Of a stretch of 26,466 nt of DNA, positions 1 through 7,803 are shown in pieces. Each line of letters opens with the position of its first letter. Position 1 is the first letter of the stretch. Made by a program: the position numbers and the translations under genes. The notes beneath the pieces were generated by a model that was not told where the DNA came from, did no database searches, and saw nothing but the letters and a program-made list of their open reading frames with translations. Location: the NCBI GenBank assembly GCA_964399965.1, contig CAYNRX010000033.1, positions 1 through 26,466 of the forward strand, given 5' to 3'. Origin of the DNA: UBA1381 sp964399965 (lineage in GTDB: Bacteria > Bacillota > Clostridia > UBA1381).

Positions 1-52
1 TATATCACAAAATCCGTGTATGGGAAGTGGCAACTTTTATTGTACTATATCA
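1..52. repeat. Left copy of a 52-bp terminal inverted repeat
   Basis: The first 52 bases are the exact reverse complement of 26414-26465. The copies diverge at position 53 on this side and 26413 on the other. The matching right copy interrupts topB, so the shared sequence most likely belongs to an inserted element, such as the terminal repeat of an insertion sequence, that continues beyond the window. The length is close to k-mer overlaps used by short-read assemblers, so the true repeat may be longer. I do not recognise the IS family. Confidence 0.85.
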
Positions 53-168
53 TTACTCAAAATAAAAACACTTACAAAAAGCATAAAGAAACGCAAAAAA
101 TCGTACCCATAACAGCAATCACTAATTTATAAAATTTTAAAATCGTTTGTATTAAGGGCTTTCAGGAG

Positions 169-206
169 AAAAAAAGAGCAGTAATTTTTTATCAAAATTA
201 CTGCTC
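169..206 (-). terminator. Rho-independent terminator, minus strand
   Basis: Arms GAGCAGTAATTTT (176-188) and AAAATTACTGCTC (194-206) pair perfectly over 13 bp around a 5-base loop. On the minus strand the stem is followed by seven Ts. The plus strand has no T run after the stem, so it acts on minus-strand transcription, although no minus-strand protein gene is present. Confidence 0.75.
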
Positions 207-226
207 CGATTTGGCGGAGAAGGAGA
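169..226 (-). ncRNA. Candidate minus-strand small RNA (~58 nt)
   Basis: Read on the minus strand, a transcript starting near 226 would hold a short CTCCG/CGGAG hairpin (219-215 with 208-204), then a 13-bp perfect stem (206-194 with 188-176, loop of 5), then seven Ts (175-169). That is a complete small-RNA-plus-terminator layout with no ORF of note. A TATAAT box (237-232) with a weak TTGTTT -35 sits at the right distance upstream. The first bases read TCTCCTTCTCC, complementary to Shine-Dalgarno-like sequence. It would be antisense to the leader of the replication operon. Transcription itself is inferred. Confidence 0.4.
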
Positions 227-231
227 TACAA

Positions 232-259
232 ATTATAATACCTTTTCACGCTTAAACAA
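232..259 (-). promoter_or_regulatory. Possible minus-strand promoter for the small RNA
   Basis: On the minus strand a perfect TATAAT (237-232) is preceded after 16 bp by TTGTTT (259-254). The -35 is poor (three of six). It would start a transcript near 225 that ends at the terminator at 169. Confidence 0.35.
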
Positions 260-291
260 TGCACAGGGCAACTGAATATCCGAATTGTCAG

Positions 292-325
292 GCTATTCGC
301 TGAAAAACAGCAGAATAGCTTTTTT
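292..325 (+). terminator. Rho-independent terminator upstream of the replication operon
   Basis: GCTATTCGCTG (292-302), loop AAAAA, then CAGC-A-GAATAGC (308-319) forms an 11-bp stem with a single bulged A, followed by six Ts (320-325). It either ends transcription arriving from outside the window or acts as an attenuator in the leader of the genes starting at 343. Confidence 0.75.
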
Positions 326-342
326 ATTGCAGAAAGTGAGGA

Positions 343-519
343 ATGATTTTGATACACAGTCCCCAATTATGCCCTCAATGCAAAACCGGACAGGATACTT
401 ACTTGTTAGATAATCGCAATCCATTCTGTCCGTATCTGCATTGTTATAAGGGCTCAACTTGCTCGGAATTTAAGCCATTGTATAAAGAGGAGAACGAAAA
501 TGATAGGAATAATAATTAG
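343..519 (+). CDS. Small Cys-rich (zinc-ribbon-like) hypothetical protein
   Basis: A 58-residue reading frame with paired cysteines: CPQC near the N-terminus, then CPYLHC and a further Cys, the pattern of a small zinc-binding ribbon. No family is recognised with certainty. It is not a clear match to the Cys-rich KTR proteins found in similar elements. GTGAGG at 335-340 lies too close to the ATG at 343 but at good distance from an in-frame TTG at 349, so translation may start at 349. It overlaps the next gene by 20 bases and lies first in the replication operon, directly after a terminator. Confidence 0.5.
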   Translation: MILIHSPQLCPQCKTGQDTYLLDNRNPFCPYLHCYKGSTCSEFKPLYKEENENDRNNN

Positions 520-637
520 CTTCTGCGTTGGAGTATTCTTCGGCGCTTTTATTATGTCCGCCTGCGCGGCTGCGGGACGGGCTAACAGAGAGAATGAAAG
601 TCAGGAGGAAATAAAATGTCACAGGTATTCAGAGTAG
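500..637 (+). CDS. DUF3789-type single-pass membrane peptide
   Basis: A 45-residue protein starting MIGIIISFCVGVFFGAFIM, one hydrophobic membrane helix (about residues 2-25) followed by a short charged tail. Size, the MIG start, the Gly-rich helix and the position directly upstream of the replication initiator fit the DUF3789 family of small proteins common in Firmicutes conjugative elements. Function unknown. GAGGAG at 487-492 is its ribosome-binding site. Its 3' end overlaps the next gene by 22 bases in another frame, so the two are translationally linked. Confidence 0.65.
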   Translation: MIGIIISFCVGVFFGAFIMSACAAAGRANRENESQEEIKCHRYSE

Positions 638-1620
638 AAAAGACTCGCGATTTTACGGTGATGTCGAACCATCATTTAAGGAATAAGAATTTGTCGTTAA
701 AAGCGAAGGGACTTCTTACGATAATGCTCAGTTTGCCGGACGAGTGGGATTTCACAATGAAAGGTCTCGCTTCCCTCAGCGATGACAAGATAACATCAGT
801 GCGCTCAACAATCAAAGAGCTGGAAAAGGCGGGCTACGTCAAGAAGAGCCGCATTCGTAAGCCAAACGGTCAATACGGGGCGGCAAATTATACTATATAT
901 GAATATCCGGTTGCACCCTCCGACGGTCCGAAGCCGACGAAGAAAACGGATGAGGATAAAACAAATGCCGAACACGCAGACGAGCATTCCCTATCCGATA
1001 AACCTATATCAGCAGCGCCTGTGTCAGCTGAACCTGTATTAGCTGAGCCTATATCAGACGAACCTATTTTAGACGAGCCTATATCGGAAAATCCAATATT
1101 GGCTGAGCCTATACAGGAAAAACACACACAATTAAATACTAATTTATCAAATACTGATAAATTAAATACTTATGATATAAAATATCTATCTATCAATCAT
1201 ATCGGCGGCAATGAGACAAACGAGAGCGCAGAAATGCCTGACAGAGAGATAGATGGATATGATAAATACAAAAGAGCCGTAGAACAAGTAAAAGAACAGA
1301 TAGACTACGAGACCCTTGTATTGACAAACAGCAAGGGTGTTGTCGATGATATTGTGAATAACATCGCAGAGGTGTATGTGAGCGACAGACCGACATATAA
1401 GATAAACGGCGAAGATGTTGAAGGCTGGCTTGTAAAGTCAGTATTCCGTGATATTACATACGAGCGCGTAGAAGCATTTCTGCTTGATGTTGAACAGCTA
1501 AAGACAAAAATCGGTAGCAAGAGAAAATATCTCAGAACAGCTTTGTATAATATCCCGTTCACATCGGGGATCTCTATGGCAAACAGAATAAATTGTGATA
1601 TGTATGGGATAACGGCATGA
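616..1620 (+). CDS. Replication initiator / helix-turn-helix protein with DUF6017-like C-terminus
   Basis: This 334-residue protein has an N-terminal winged-helix region (about 10-95, with NLSLKAKGLLTIMLSLPDEW and a second helix-turn-helix over SVRSTIKELEKAGYV) like phage replisome organisers and HTH_36 proteins. A variable linker follows (about 100-200) with eight pentapeptides of the form P(I/V)(S/L)(A/D)E. The C-terminal domain (about 215-330, with INGEDVEGWLVKSVF and KYLRTALYNIPF) matches what I know of DUF6017. Such proteins are taken to start replication of Tn1549-like elements. AGGAGG (603-608) fixes the ATG at 616. The linker-coding DNA looks like an iteron array beside an AT-rich stretch. 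Family recognition is by memory of homologues, not a search. Confidence 0.75.
   Translation: MSQVFRVEKTRDFTVMSNHHLRNKNLSLKAKGLLTIMLSLPDEWDFTMKGLASLSDDKITSVRSTIKELEKAGYVKKSRIRKPNGQYGAANYTIYEYPVAPSDGPKPTKKTDEDKTNAEHADEHSLSDKPISAAPVSAEPVLAEPISDEPILDEPISENPILAEPIQEKHTQLNTNLSNTDKLNTYDIKYLSINHIGGNETNESAEMPDREIDGYDKYKRAVEQVKEQIDYETLVLTNSKGVVDDIVNNIAEVYVSDRPTYKINGEDVEGWLVKSVFRDITYERVEAFLLDVEQLKTKIGSKRKYLRTALYNIPFTSGISMANRINCDMYGITA
1003..1202. other. Candidate replication origin inside the initiator gene
   Basis: Eight head-to-tail 15-bp units (1003-1122, roughly GARCCTATATCAGMW) are followed at once by an AT-rich stretch. That stretch holds a direct repeat ATTAAATACT (1131-1140 and 1161-1170) and an 8-bp inverted repeat ATTTATCA/TGATAAAT (1142-1162). 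Repeats plus an AT-rich segment inside the initiator gene is the known layout of lambda-type origins. Binding and unwinding here are inferred. Confidence 0.4.
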
Positions 1621-1631
1621 GGAGGTAATAT

Positions 1632-1661
1632 ATGACACCATACAATGCGCGGGCGCCTTAG
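1632..1661 (+). CDS. Nine-codon leader peptide (possible attenuator)
   Basis: GAGGAGGT (1619-1626) is well placed before ATG 1632. The frame encodes MTPYNARAP and stops at 1659-1661, inside the loop of the terminator hairpin at 1653-1676. A strong ribosome-binding site in front of a nine-codon frame that ends in a terminator is the layout of a translation-controlled attenuator, here upstream of the adhesin. It could also be a leftover of a decayed gene. Confidence 0.35.
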   Translation: MTPYNARAP

Positions 1662-1676
1662 TACAGGTGCTTTTTT
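1653..1676 (+). terminator. Terminator-like hairpin between initiator and adhesin genes
   Basis: GCGCC (1653-1657) pairs with GGTGC (1666-1670), with one G-U pair and a loop of eight, followed by six Ts. The stem is short, so termination may be partial. It separates the replication genes from the adhesin. Confidence 0.5.
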
Positions 1677-1684
1677 CATGCGAA

Positions 1685-1700
1685 TTTTAAGATCTTAAAA
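1685..1700. promoter_or_regulatory. 16-bp perfect palindrome next to the adhesin ribosome-binding site
   Basis: TTTTAAGATCTTAAAA is a perfect palindrome with no spacer, and its last bases run into the AAGGAGG at 1699-1705. A dimeric repressor or translational control site is possible. One such palindrome is not far from chance in a window this size, so the location is the main argument. Confidence 0.3.
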
Positions 1701-1716
1701 GGAGGATTTAACCAAA

Positions 1717-4700
1717 ATGAAAACAAAAAACGGACTTAAAAGGCTTTTTGCCGGGATCATGGCTGCCAATATGGCGCTCGGCCTTTTCCCTATCCTGTCG
1801 TTTGCGGCACAGTCAAATGAATACGTTGATCCGGCTGATGTGTGGATGGAAGCAAACGGACGAACGAATGAATTTGATATTAACGCGACCACAACTTACG
1901 AAACGATATATTGTCCGGTATGCGATATGGAGACAACTCAGCTGATACATCGTGTGCCTGAGTATACAAAGTCGGGAGAAACAGCCTTGAACCGCGGTGT
2001 CAAATTCTCGGACGGGATATGTCTCGATGGAGTTACACAAGGTAACACAGACAGCGGAACACCGGGGGTTGATGCATACTACTCGTCGTACCATTGGAGC
2101 AAGAGTGTGTGCCAGAACTGCGGTACGATAAACGCAACGGAGGGGACAGGCAGTCATGCGTTCAGTAAGAACATATACATTCTGAATTCTTGCGATTACA
2201 ACTTTTTTCAGGACTTCGACAATACAACATATACTCCTTACGACAGCGAGTATCATACCACTGTACTCAAAGCGGGCAAGTATTGTCAGTTTTGTAAAGG
2301 AACTCACGCAAGAGCCGAGGAGCAGATCAACGAGCACAGCTTTGACGAGACTGTTGACGGAGAGCTGGGCAACCAACGGTTCCACATCACAGGAGAATGT
2401 GAGGACTGCGGATATGCGAAGAATACTTATGCCGCTGCGAAGTCAGTCGTTCAGAGCTATTACGGAGAAGTGGACGGACAGGCTCACACTGTTACCGTTA
2501 CCGATCTTTCAGACAGCGGAGTGAAAACAAGTATCCGCTACGGTACGGAAGCTGATAACTGTAATTTAACGTCAGCACCGAATTACACAGATGCAGGATA
2601 TTATCCCGTATACTATGAGATAGAGTACAGCTGCAGCGGAGAGAGCATGACAGAGAACGGTGTGAGCTATGTATGGCTGCTTGCCGCGACAGATAGCGGA
2701 TCGAATAACACAAACGACATTCATGTTCACGATTACCGTTACTTAGAGAGTATTGCTCCATCATGTACTGCGCTCGGCTATGACCGTTTCCAGTGTTCGG
2801 AGTGCGGAGCACTCATGAAAACAAACTACACTCCAGCAGTTGGTCATGATTATGATACTGTTGTAATACGCGAAGCCAGCTGTCAGCAGGACGGATTGGA
2901 GCTGCATATGTGTAAGAAGTGCGGCAGTTACTATACGGAAACAACGTCCATGACAGATCACAGTTACACGACAAATACAGTAGCCGCGACCTGTACAATG
3001 AACGGCTATACGGAGCATACTTGTATCAGTTGCGGATATAGATATATCACCGACCTTACACCGCTTGCAAAGCATGACTACAGAGAAAAGGTCACTGCTC
3101 CGGGCTGTACAACAAAAGGTTTCACGACATATACTTGCGCAGAATGTGGTGATGTGTATATATCCGACTATACCGACCCGACAGGTCATGAATGGGATGA
3201 TGGGCATACAGTAACAAACTCCACTTGCGAAAGTGAGGGCGTTATGGAATACTACTGCAAGCACTGTGACGAGAAGATGATACAGGCTATATCGGCAACG
3301 GGACACACCCCCGGAGCTGCGGCGACCTGTACGGAACCGCAGACCTGTACATCATGCGGAGCTATACTTGAAATGCCGACAGGTCATCATTACTCGGAAG
3401 CTGAGACACTGCCGAGCTGCACGGCTATGGGCTTTACGACTTATACTTGCGACAGCTGCGGAGACTCATATGTTGGAAATTACACCGATATGACAGCTCA
3501 CCATTATGAGAGTGTTATAACTCCCGCAACTTGTACGGAACTTGGGTTTACGACCTACACATGCACCGAGTGCGGTGACAGCTACAAGAGCGATTACACC
3601 GACAAGAAGCCTCACAGCTACAAAGCTGTTGTAACGCCTGCGACATGTACTACAATGGGCTTCACCACTTACACTTGCGAGGACTGCGGCGACAGTTACG
3701 TTTCGGATTATACCGAGGTACTTCCGCATAACTATGAGAAACAGGTCATTGAGCCGACTTGTACGTCACAGGGTTACACGATATATACGTGTCCCGACTG
3801 CGGAAATGAGTATATCGGTGACGAGAAAGAGTCTATAGCCCATACCTACACATCAACAGTCACTGAGCCAACATGTACAGAGATGGGATATACAACGAAC
3901 GTCTGCAATGACTGCGGATATACTTACATATCCGACTACACCGATCCGCTCGGGCATGACTATATCGAAGAAGTTACAGCACCGACTTGTACAGAGATAG
4001 GTTATTCAACATTCACATGTTCACGCTGCGGTGACAGCTACACAGGTAATGAAACGGCAAAGCTGCCGCATGACTATGATAAGGCGGTAACTGAACCCAC
4101 CTGTACCGAAATGGGTTACACCGTTTTCACCTGTAAGGATTGCAGTGACACATATACAGGCGACTACACAGATGCAAAAGGTCACAGCTATATTGAGAAA
4201 GTGACGGAACCGACCTGTACAGAGCTCGGATACAGCACATTCACTTGTGAGGTATGCGGACACAGCTATAAAGGCAACGAAACAGCAGTTACAGAGCACA
4301 GCTATAGTGAAATAGTGACCGATCCGACCTGTACAGAGCTTGGCTTTACGACTATAACCTGCGATAACTGCGGAGACACGCATAAGATAAACTACATTGA
4401 AGCAGCAGGACACAAGAAATCGGATTGGATAATAGACGTTCATGCTACTATCGAAGCGGCAGGCTCAAAGCATATAGAATGTACAGTGTGCGGAACAACG
4501 CTTGAAACTGTTGAAATACCGCAGCTCACAGAGCATGATAACACGGATGAGGACGGTAATTCTGTTGTTGGAGATTACAGCATACTTATCACTGACGAAA
4601 ACGGCAAGCCTGTGTTCAATTCCGAGATAAGCATTGATGCAAATGATAATCTCACTATCATACTTCCGGACGGAAGATTATTAAGTGCTGAGGACATAAC

Positions 4701-7686
4701 GACAATTACTGTGATGTACAAAGACACGCAGCAGCCTGCTGAGGGACTGAATATCTTTATCGCTGACACATCAGATAACGCAGCTACAGGAAAAACTGAT
4801 GCAAACGGTCGGTTATCTGTTCCGAATAAGCAGAGTTCAACAGGCAATTCTAATGGTACGGTTGCTGATGAGAACAACACTTATGTAGTAGTCGTTACAG
4901 ATAAGAACGGTCAGCTCATAACCGACTGTGATGTTACTGTCGGAGAGAATTACTCGATAAATGTAACTTTACCGAGCGGAATGGCGTTCAACACTGATAA
5001 CCGTATAACAACAACTGTTGTCACCGAAAAGGGCGAACCTGTGAGCGGTCTGCGCGTGCAGATGATAGGCAACGGCGATTTTGTTGAGAATGGTTACACG
5101 AACATTCGGGGACAGGTAACGCTGCCTATGTCAAACTCGGACATAACCGATGAAAACGGCAATGCCGAAGTCGGAGATATAGTTGGCGAGAATATCTATG
5201 ACTATATCGTGACTGTATCGGATGAGCAAGGCTTTATACCAGATGCCTTAGTTACATTGATAGCCGATGATAACTCCATACTTGTATGTTTGCCGGAAAG
5301 TAAGGTCATAGACTATTTTAATCGCACAACGGTAAAAGTGACAAGGAATGACGGAACACCTGTCGAAGGTTGGAATGTATCTGTTTACAATAAGGACGGC
5401 AGTGGATTAAGGACAGAAGTGACCGATAAAAACGGCATTGTAATAGTTCCACCGTTAAATGAAGCGCCGATAGCCAAACCGACACCTACTCCCGATCCCG
5501 GTGCAGAAGCAACACCGCTTCCGGGTGTAGAAACAACTCCGAAACCTGATGCTACTGATATTCCTACAGTAACCGACACACCGGCAGCAACAGAAAAGCC
5601 GGAACAGACAACTGAGCCGAGTGCCACAGAAGAACCGGTTGTGACCGACAACCCGTCGGTAACGAATGAGCCTGTTTCAACGGAAACTCCCACTGTGACA
5701 GAAACACCGAGTGCAACAGCAGTTCCGACAGAACAGCCGAGTTCAACGCCGAATGCGACAACAGAGCCGAGCGAGCCGACAGCGACACCTGCGGCGACAG
5801 CGGAGCCTACACCCACACCGGATATTGGAGATGGGGCTGTCGTTGAGAACAAGGATTTTAAGTATAGAGTTTACGTCTGGGATAACGGCGGCGCACTCAT
5901 GGACTTCGGTCTTATCAAATTGCAGGATGATGGCAATATAGAGATCGAGTTACCAGCGACAAAACTGCTTGATGGGGAAAACAGGACATATATCAAGGTC
6001 ATAAATGAGAATGATAAAACACCTATCAAGGGTATAACTATCAATGTAACTGACAGCACAAACGCGACTGCCTCCGATATTACAAACAGCGAGGGTATCG
6101 CAGTTGTTCCAGTGACTAATACGGACATAACGGACGGCAGCGGCAACGCACAGGTAAAGGATAATGAGGGTAATTTATATAATGTAAATGTTTCGACAGA
6201 AACAAAGGGCAATATCGAAAATGCCGTTGTTTCCGTGGCAGACGGCAAGATAACAGTTACACTTCCCGATGGTACTGTTATAGATCATAGTGACAGAACG
6301 ACCGTGACAGTCACAGACAGGGACACTAAACCTGTTGCGGATATGCCTGTAAACGTCAAGGATACTGTCGGCGGCGATAGATCAGAAACGACCGATACCA
6401 ACGGTAAAGTCGTAGTTCCGTCTGCTTCCGAGAACTACACAGACAAAGACGGTAATGCGGTTGTAAATGAGTACACCGTTACAGTTGAGGATACTAAGAC
6501 AAAGATAGAGAACGCATTTATCACAATTGCAGATGGCAAAATAAGTGTCAAGCTTCCCGATGGACATACGCTCACAACGTCCAATCAGACAACGGTTACA
6601 GTTACAAAGGACAGCGAGCCTGTTGAGGACATGAGTGTCACCGTAACGGATAACAATGATAAGACAGCTACAAAGAATACCGACTCCAACGGTAAGATAA
6701 CTGTTCCTGTTAAAACAACGAGCGGCGGCAGCTCAGGCGGATCATCGGGCGGTTCCGGCGGTGGCGGTGGCGGCGGCACTGTCAGCAGCACATATAACGT
6801 GACTGTTACCGACAAAGACGGAAAGACCGTCAGCGTTACAAAGTCTATCAAAAATGACGATATAACGCTTACACTGCCGAGCGGCACCAAGCTTGACGGA
6901 AGCAATTATTACACAATAACTGTGACCGACCGACAGGGCAAAGCCGCTGAGGATATTGACGTTACGCTCAAAGACAGAGACGGCAATGAGGAAGTCGGAG
7001 TTACCGATGAAAATGGACAGCTCATGCTGCCGAATATATCTGTAACTCACCGTTCATATATCATAGGCTATGAGGACGGCACATTCAGACCGGAGGGCAA
7101 TATCACCCGTGCCGAAGCCGCGGCGATATTTGCACGCAACATTTCAGAACTGAAAGGCGAGTCTATAAGCGGCAGAATGACATCATTTGATGATGTTGAG
7201 AGCGGCAAATGGTATACGAGCTATATATCATACCTTGAAAAGTATGGTATTATCAAGGGCTATGCTGATGGCACATTCAGACCTGATGCCGAAATCACTC
7301 GTGCGGAGTTTGTCACTATGGCAGAGCGTGCATACTCACTGTTTTCGGACGTTGAGAACGGTAAGGAGAATATCTTTATCGACATTGATAACAGCCATTG
7401 GGCAGCGGAGCATATCTATACAGCCATTGCTATGGACTGGATCAAGGGCTATGCAGACGGTACGTTCAGAGCGGATAATAAGATAACTCGTGCCGAGGTC
7501 GTTACCATCGTGAACAGAGTAACGGAGCGCAATGTCGATGAGGACTTCATCGACGAGAATATCAGCGATCTGCTTAAATTCTCTGATGTTAAGGATAAAG
7601 GCTACTGGGCTTACTATGACGTAATGGAAGCTGCCAATACGCATGACGCATTGGTATTTGACGATACTGAAAACTGGGTCGAGTAA
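1717..7686 (+). CDS. Giant secreted SLH-anchored surface protein / adhesin with Cys-rich repeats
   Basis: A 1,989-residue protein. A signal peptide (about 1-31, ending LSFAAQ) is followed by a unique region, then about 15 repeats of roughly 40 residues (340-925) built on C-T-x2-G-(F/Y)-T-x3-C-x2-C. Ig/CNA-like modules with (T/V)DxNGxxxVP strands follow (about 935-1250 and 1375-1765), split by a Pro/Thr-rich stalk (about 1252-1368) and a Gly/Ser linker (about 1669-1688). Three SLH domains end it (from about 1780; GYEDGTFRPEGNITRAE, GYADGTFRPDAEITRAE and GYADGTFRADNKITRAE). SLH domains bind wall polymers, so the protein should stand on the cell surface, perhaps for recipient or host contact. 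No LPxTG motif is seen. AAGGAGG at 1699 sets the start; a strong terminator follows. Confidence 0.85.
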   Translation: MKTKNGLKRLFAGIMAANMALGLFPILSFAAQSNEYVDPADVWMEANGRTNEFDINATTTYETIYCPVCDMETTQLIHRVPEYTKSGETALNRGVKFSDGICLDGVTQGNTDSGTPGVDAYYSSYHWSKSVCQNCGTINATEGTGSHAFSKNIYILNSCDYNFFQDFDNTTYTPYDSEYHTTVLKAGKYCQFCKGTHARAEEQINEHSFDETVDGELGNQRFHITGECEDCGYAKNTYAAAKSVVQSYYGEVDGQAHTVTVTDLSDSGVKTSIRYGTEADNCNLTSAPNYTDAGYYPVYYEIEYSCSGESMTENGVSYVWLLAATDSGSNNTNDIHVHDYRYLESIAPSCTALGYDRFQCSECGALMKTNYTPAVGHDYDTVVIREASCQQDGLELHMCKKCGSYYTETTSMTDHSYTTNTVAATCTMNGYTEHTCISCGYRYITDLTPLAKHDYREKVTAPGCTTKGFTTYTCAECGDVYISDYTDPTGHEWDDGHTVTNSTCESEGVMEYYCKHCDEKMIQAISATGHTPGAAATCTEPQTCTSCGAILEMPTGHHYSEAETLPSCTAMGFTTYTCDSCGDSYVGNYTDMTAHHYESVITPATCTELGFTTYTCTECGDSYKSDYTDKKPHSYKAVVTPATCTTMGFTTYTCEDCGDSYVSDYTEVLPHNYEKQVIEPTCTSQGYTIYTCPDCGNEYIGDEKESIAHTYTSTVTEPTCTEMGYTTNVCNDCGYTYISDYTDPLGHDYIEEVTAPTCTEIGYSTFTCSRCGDSYTGNETAKLPHDYDKAVTEPTCTEMGYTVFTCKDCSDTYTGDYTDAKGHSYIEKVTEPTCTELGYSTFTCEVCGHSYKGNETAVTEHSYSEIVTDPTCTELGFTTITCDNCGDTHKINYIEAAGHKKSDWIIDVHATIEAAGSKHIECTVCGTTLETVEIPQLTEHDNTDEDGNSVVGDYSILITDENGKPVFNSEISIDANDNLTIILPDGRLLSAEDITTITVMYKDTQQPAEGLNIFIADTSDNAATGKTDANGRLSVPNKQSSTGNSNGTVADENNTYVVVVTDKNGQLITDCDVTVGENYSINVTLPSGMAFNTDNRITTTVVTEKGEPVSGLRVQMIGNGDFVENGYTNIRGQVTLPMSNSDITDENGNAEVGDIVGENIYDYIVTVSDEQGFIPDALVTLIADDNSILVCLPESKVIDYFNRTTVKVTRNDGTPVEGWNVSVYNKDGSGLRTEVTDKNGIVIVPPLNEAPIAKPTPTPDPGAEATPLPGVETTPKPDATDIPTVTDTPAATEKPEQTTEPSATEEPVVTDNPSVTNEPVSTETPTVTETPSATAVPTEQPSSTPNATTEPSEPTATPAATAEPTPTPDIGDGAVVENKDFKYRVYVWDNGGALMDFGLIKLQDDGNIEIELPATKLLDGENRTYIKVINENDKTPIKGITINVTDSTNATASDITNSEGIAVVPVTNTDITDGSGNAQVKDNEGNLYNVNVSTETKGNIENAVVSVADGKITVTLPDGTVIDHSDRTTVTVTDRDTKPVADMPVNVKDTVGGDRSETTDTNGKVVVPSASENYTDKDGNAVVNEYTVTVEDTKTKIENAFITIADGKISVKLPDGHTLTTSNQTTVTVTKDSEPVEDMSVTVTDNNDKTATKNTDSNGKITVPVKTTSGGSSGGSSGGSGGGGGGGTVSSTYNVTVTDKDGKTVSVTKSIKNDDITLTLPSGTKLDGSNYYTITVTDRQGKAAEDIDVTLKDRDGNEEVGVTDENGQLMLPNISVTHRSYIIGYEDGTFRPEGNITRAEAAAIFARNISELKGESISGRMTSFDDVESGKWYTSYISYLEKYGIIKGYADGTFRPDAEITRAEFVTMAERAYSLFSDVENGKENIFIDIDNSHWAAEHIYTAIAMDWIKGYADGTFRADNKITRAEVVTIVNRVTERNVDEDFIDENISDLLKFSDVKDKGYWAYYDVMEAANTHDALVFDDTENWVE
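2731..4515 (+). repeat. Tandem ~120-bp coding repeats in the adhesin
   Basis: About 15 consecutive units, each with one Cys, a Gly-aromatic turn and a CxxC pair. One unit (around 3325-3360) is shortened. Units from 3400 to 4390 are the most alike. The paired cysteines suggest zinc or disulfide-stabilised beads. Near-identical DNA in tandem makes copy-number change by recombination likely. Confidence 0.8.
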
Positions 7687-7705
7687 TTTCTCTGATTTTC
7701 GCATG

Positions 7706-7735
7706 GGGCAATCGGATTTTTTTGATTGCCCTTTT
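7706..7735 (+). terminator. Rho-independent terminator after the adhesin
   Basis: GGGCAATC (7706-7713) pairs perfectly with GATTGCCC (7724-7731), followed by four Ts. The loop is T-rich. The 3' arm overlaps the -35 box of the next promoter. Confidence 0.75.
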
Positions 7736-7754
7736 GCGGGATCTGTGATATAAT
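7726..7754 (+). promoter_or_regulatory. Sigma-A promoter of the split-barrel gene
   Basis: TTGCCC (7726-7731), 17 bp, TATAAT (7749-7754) with the extended -10 bases TGA directly before it. The stretch TGTGATATAATATATTT is almost the same as the one at the HEPN gene (TGTGGTATTATATATTT). In both cases AAATCGGAATTTG lies 25-26 bases after the start of the -10 box. Confidence 0.75.
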
Positions 7755-7772
7755 ATATTTTATGTTAATACG

Positions 7773-7788
7773 ACAAATCGGAATTTGT
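7773..7788. repeat. Left cassette-end motif of the split-barrel gene
   Basis: ACAAATCGGAATTTGT contains the core AAATCGGAATTTG (7775-7787) and is a dyad with 6-bp arms around CGGA. The same core occurs at 20115-20127. Inverted, slightly different copies (AAATTCCGGTTT) lie at 8282 and 21217. It overlaps the ribosome-binding site region of the gene at 7804. Confidence 0.6.
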
Positions 7789-7803
7789 AAAGGAGATAAC
7801 TTT

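Larger units (their letters stand above)
53..342. other. Non-coding leader region upstream of the replication operon
   Basis: No convincing protein gene lies here. The first part (53-168) is very A-rich and I see nothing definite in it. From 169 on it holds a minus-strand hairpin terminator, a possible minus-strand promoter at 232-259, and a plus-strand terminator at 292-325 just before the first gene. The arrangement resembles a counter-transcribed control region of a replication operon. I found no good plus-strand promoter. Confidence 0.5.

Noticed and set aside
127..366. Minus-strand 79-codon frame in the leader region
   Set aside because: It runs through two terminator hairpins, has no ribosome-binding site and no protein-like pattern.
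2731..4515. Regular repeats of about 120 bp that could suggest a CRISPR or satellite array
   Set aside because: They are in one long open frame, the unit is too long, there are no constant repeats with unique spacers, and the Cys pattern shows protein repeats.
5385..5852. Long minus-strand open frame opposite the Pro/Thr stalk
   Set aside because: It is a low-complexity shadow (Val/Gly/Ser-rich) of the repetitive stalk codons, with no start signal.
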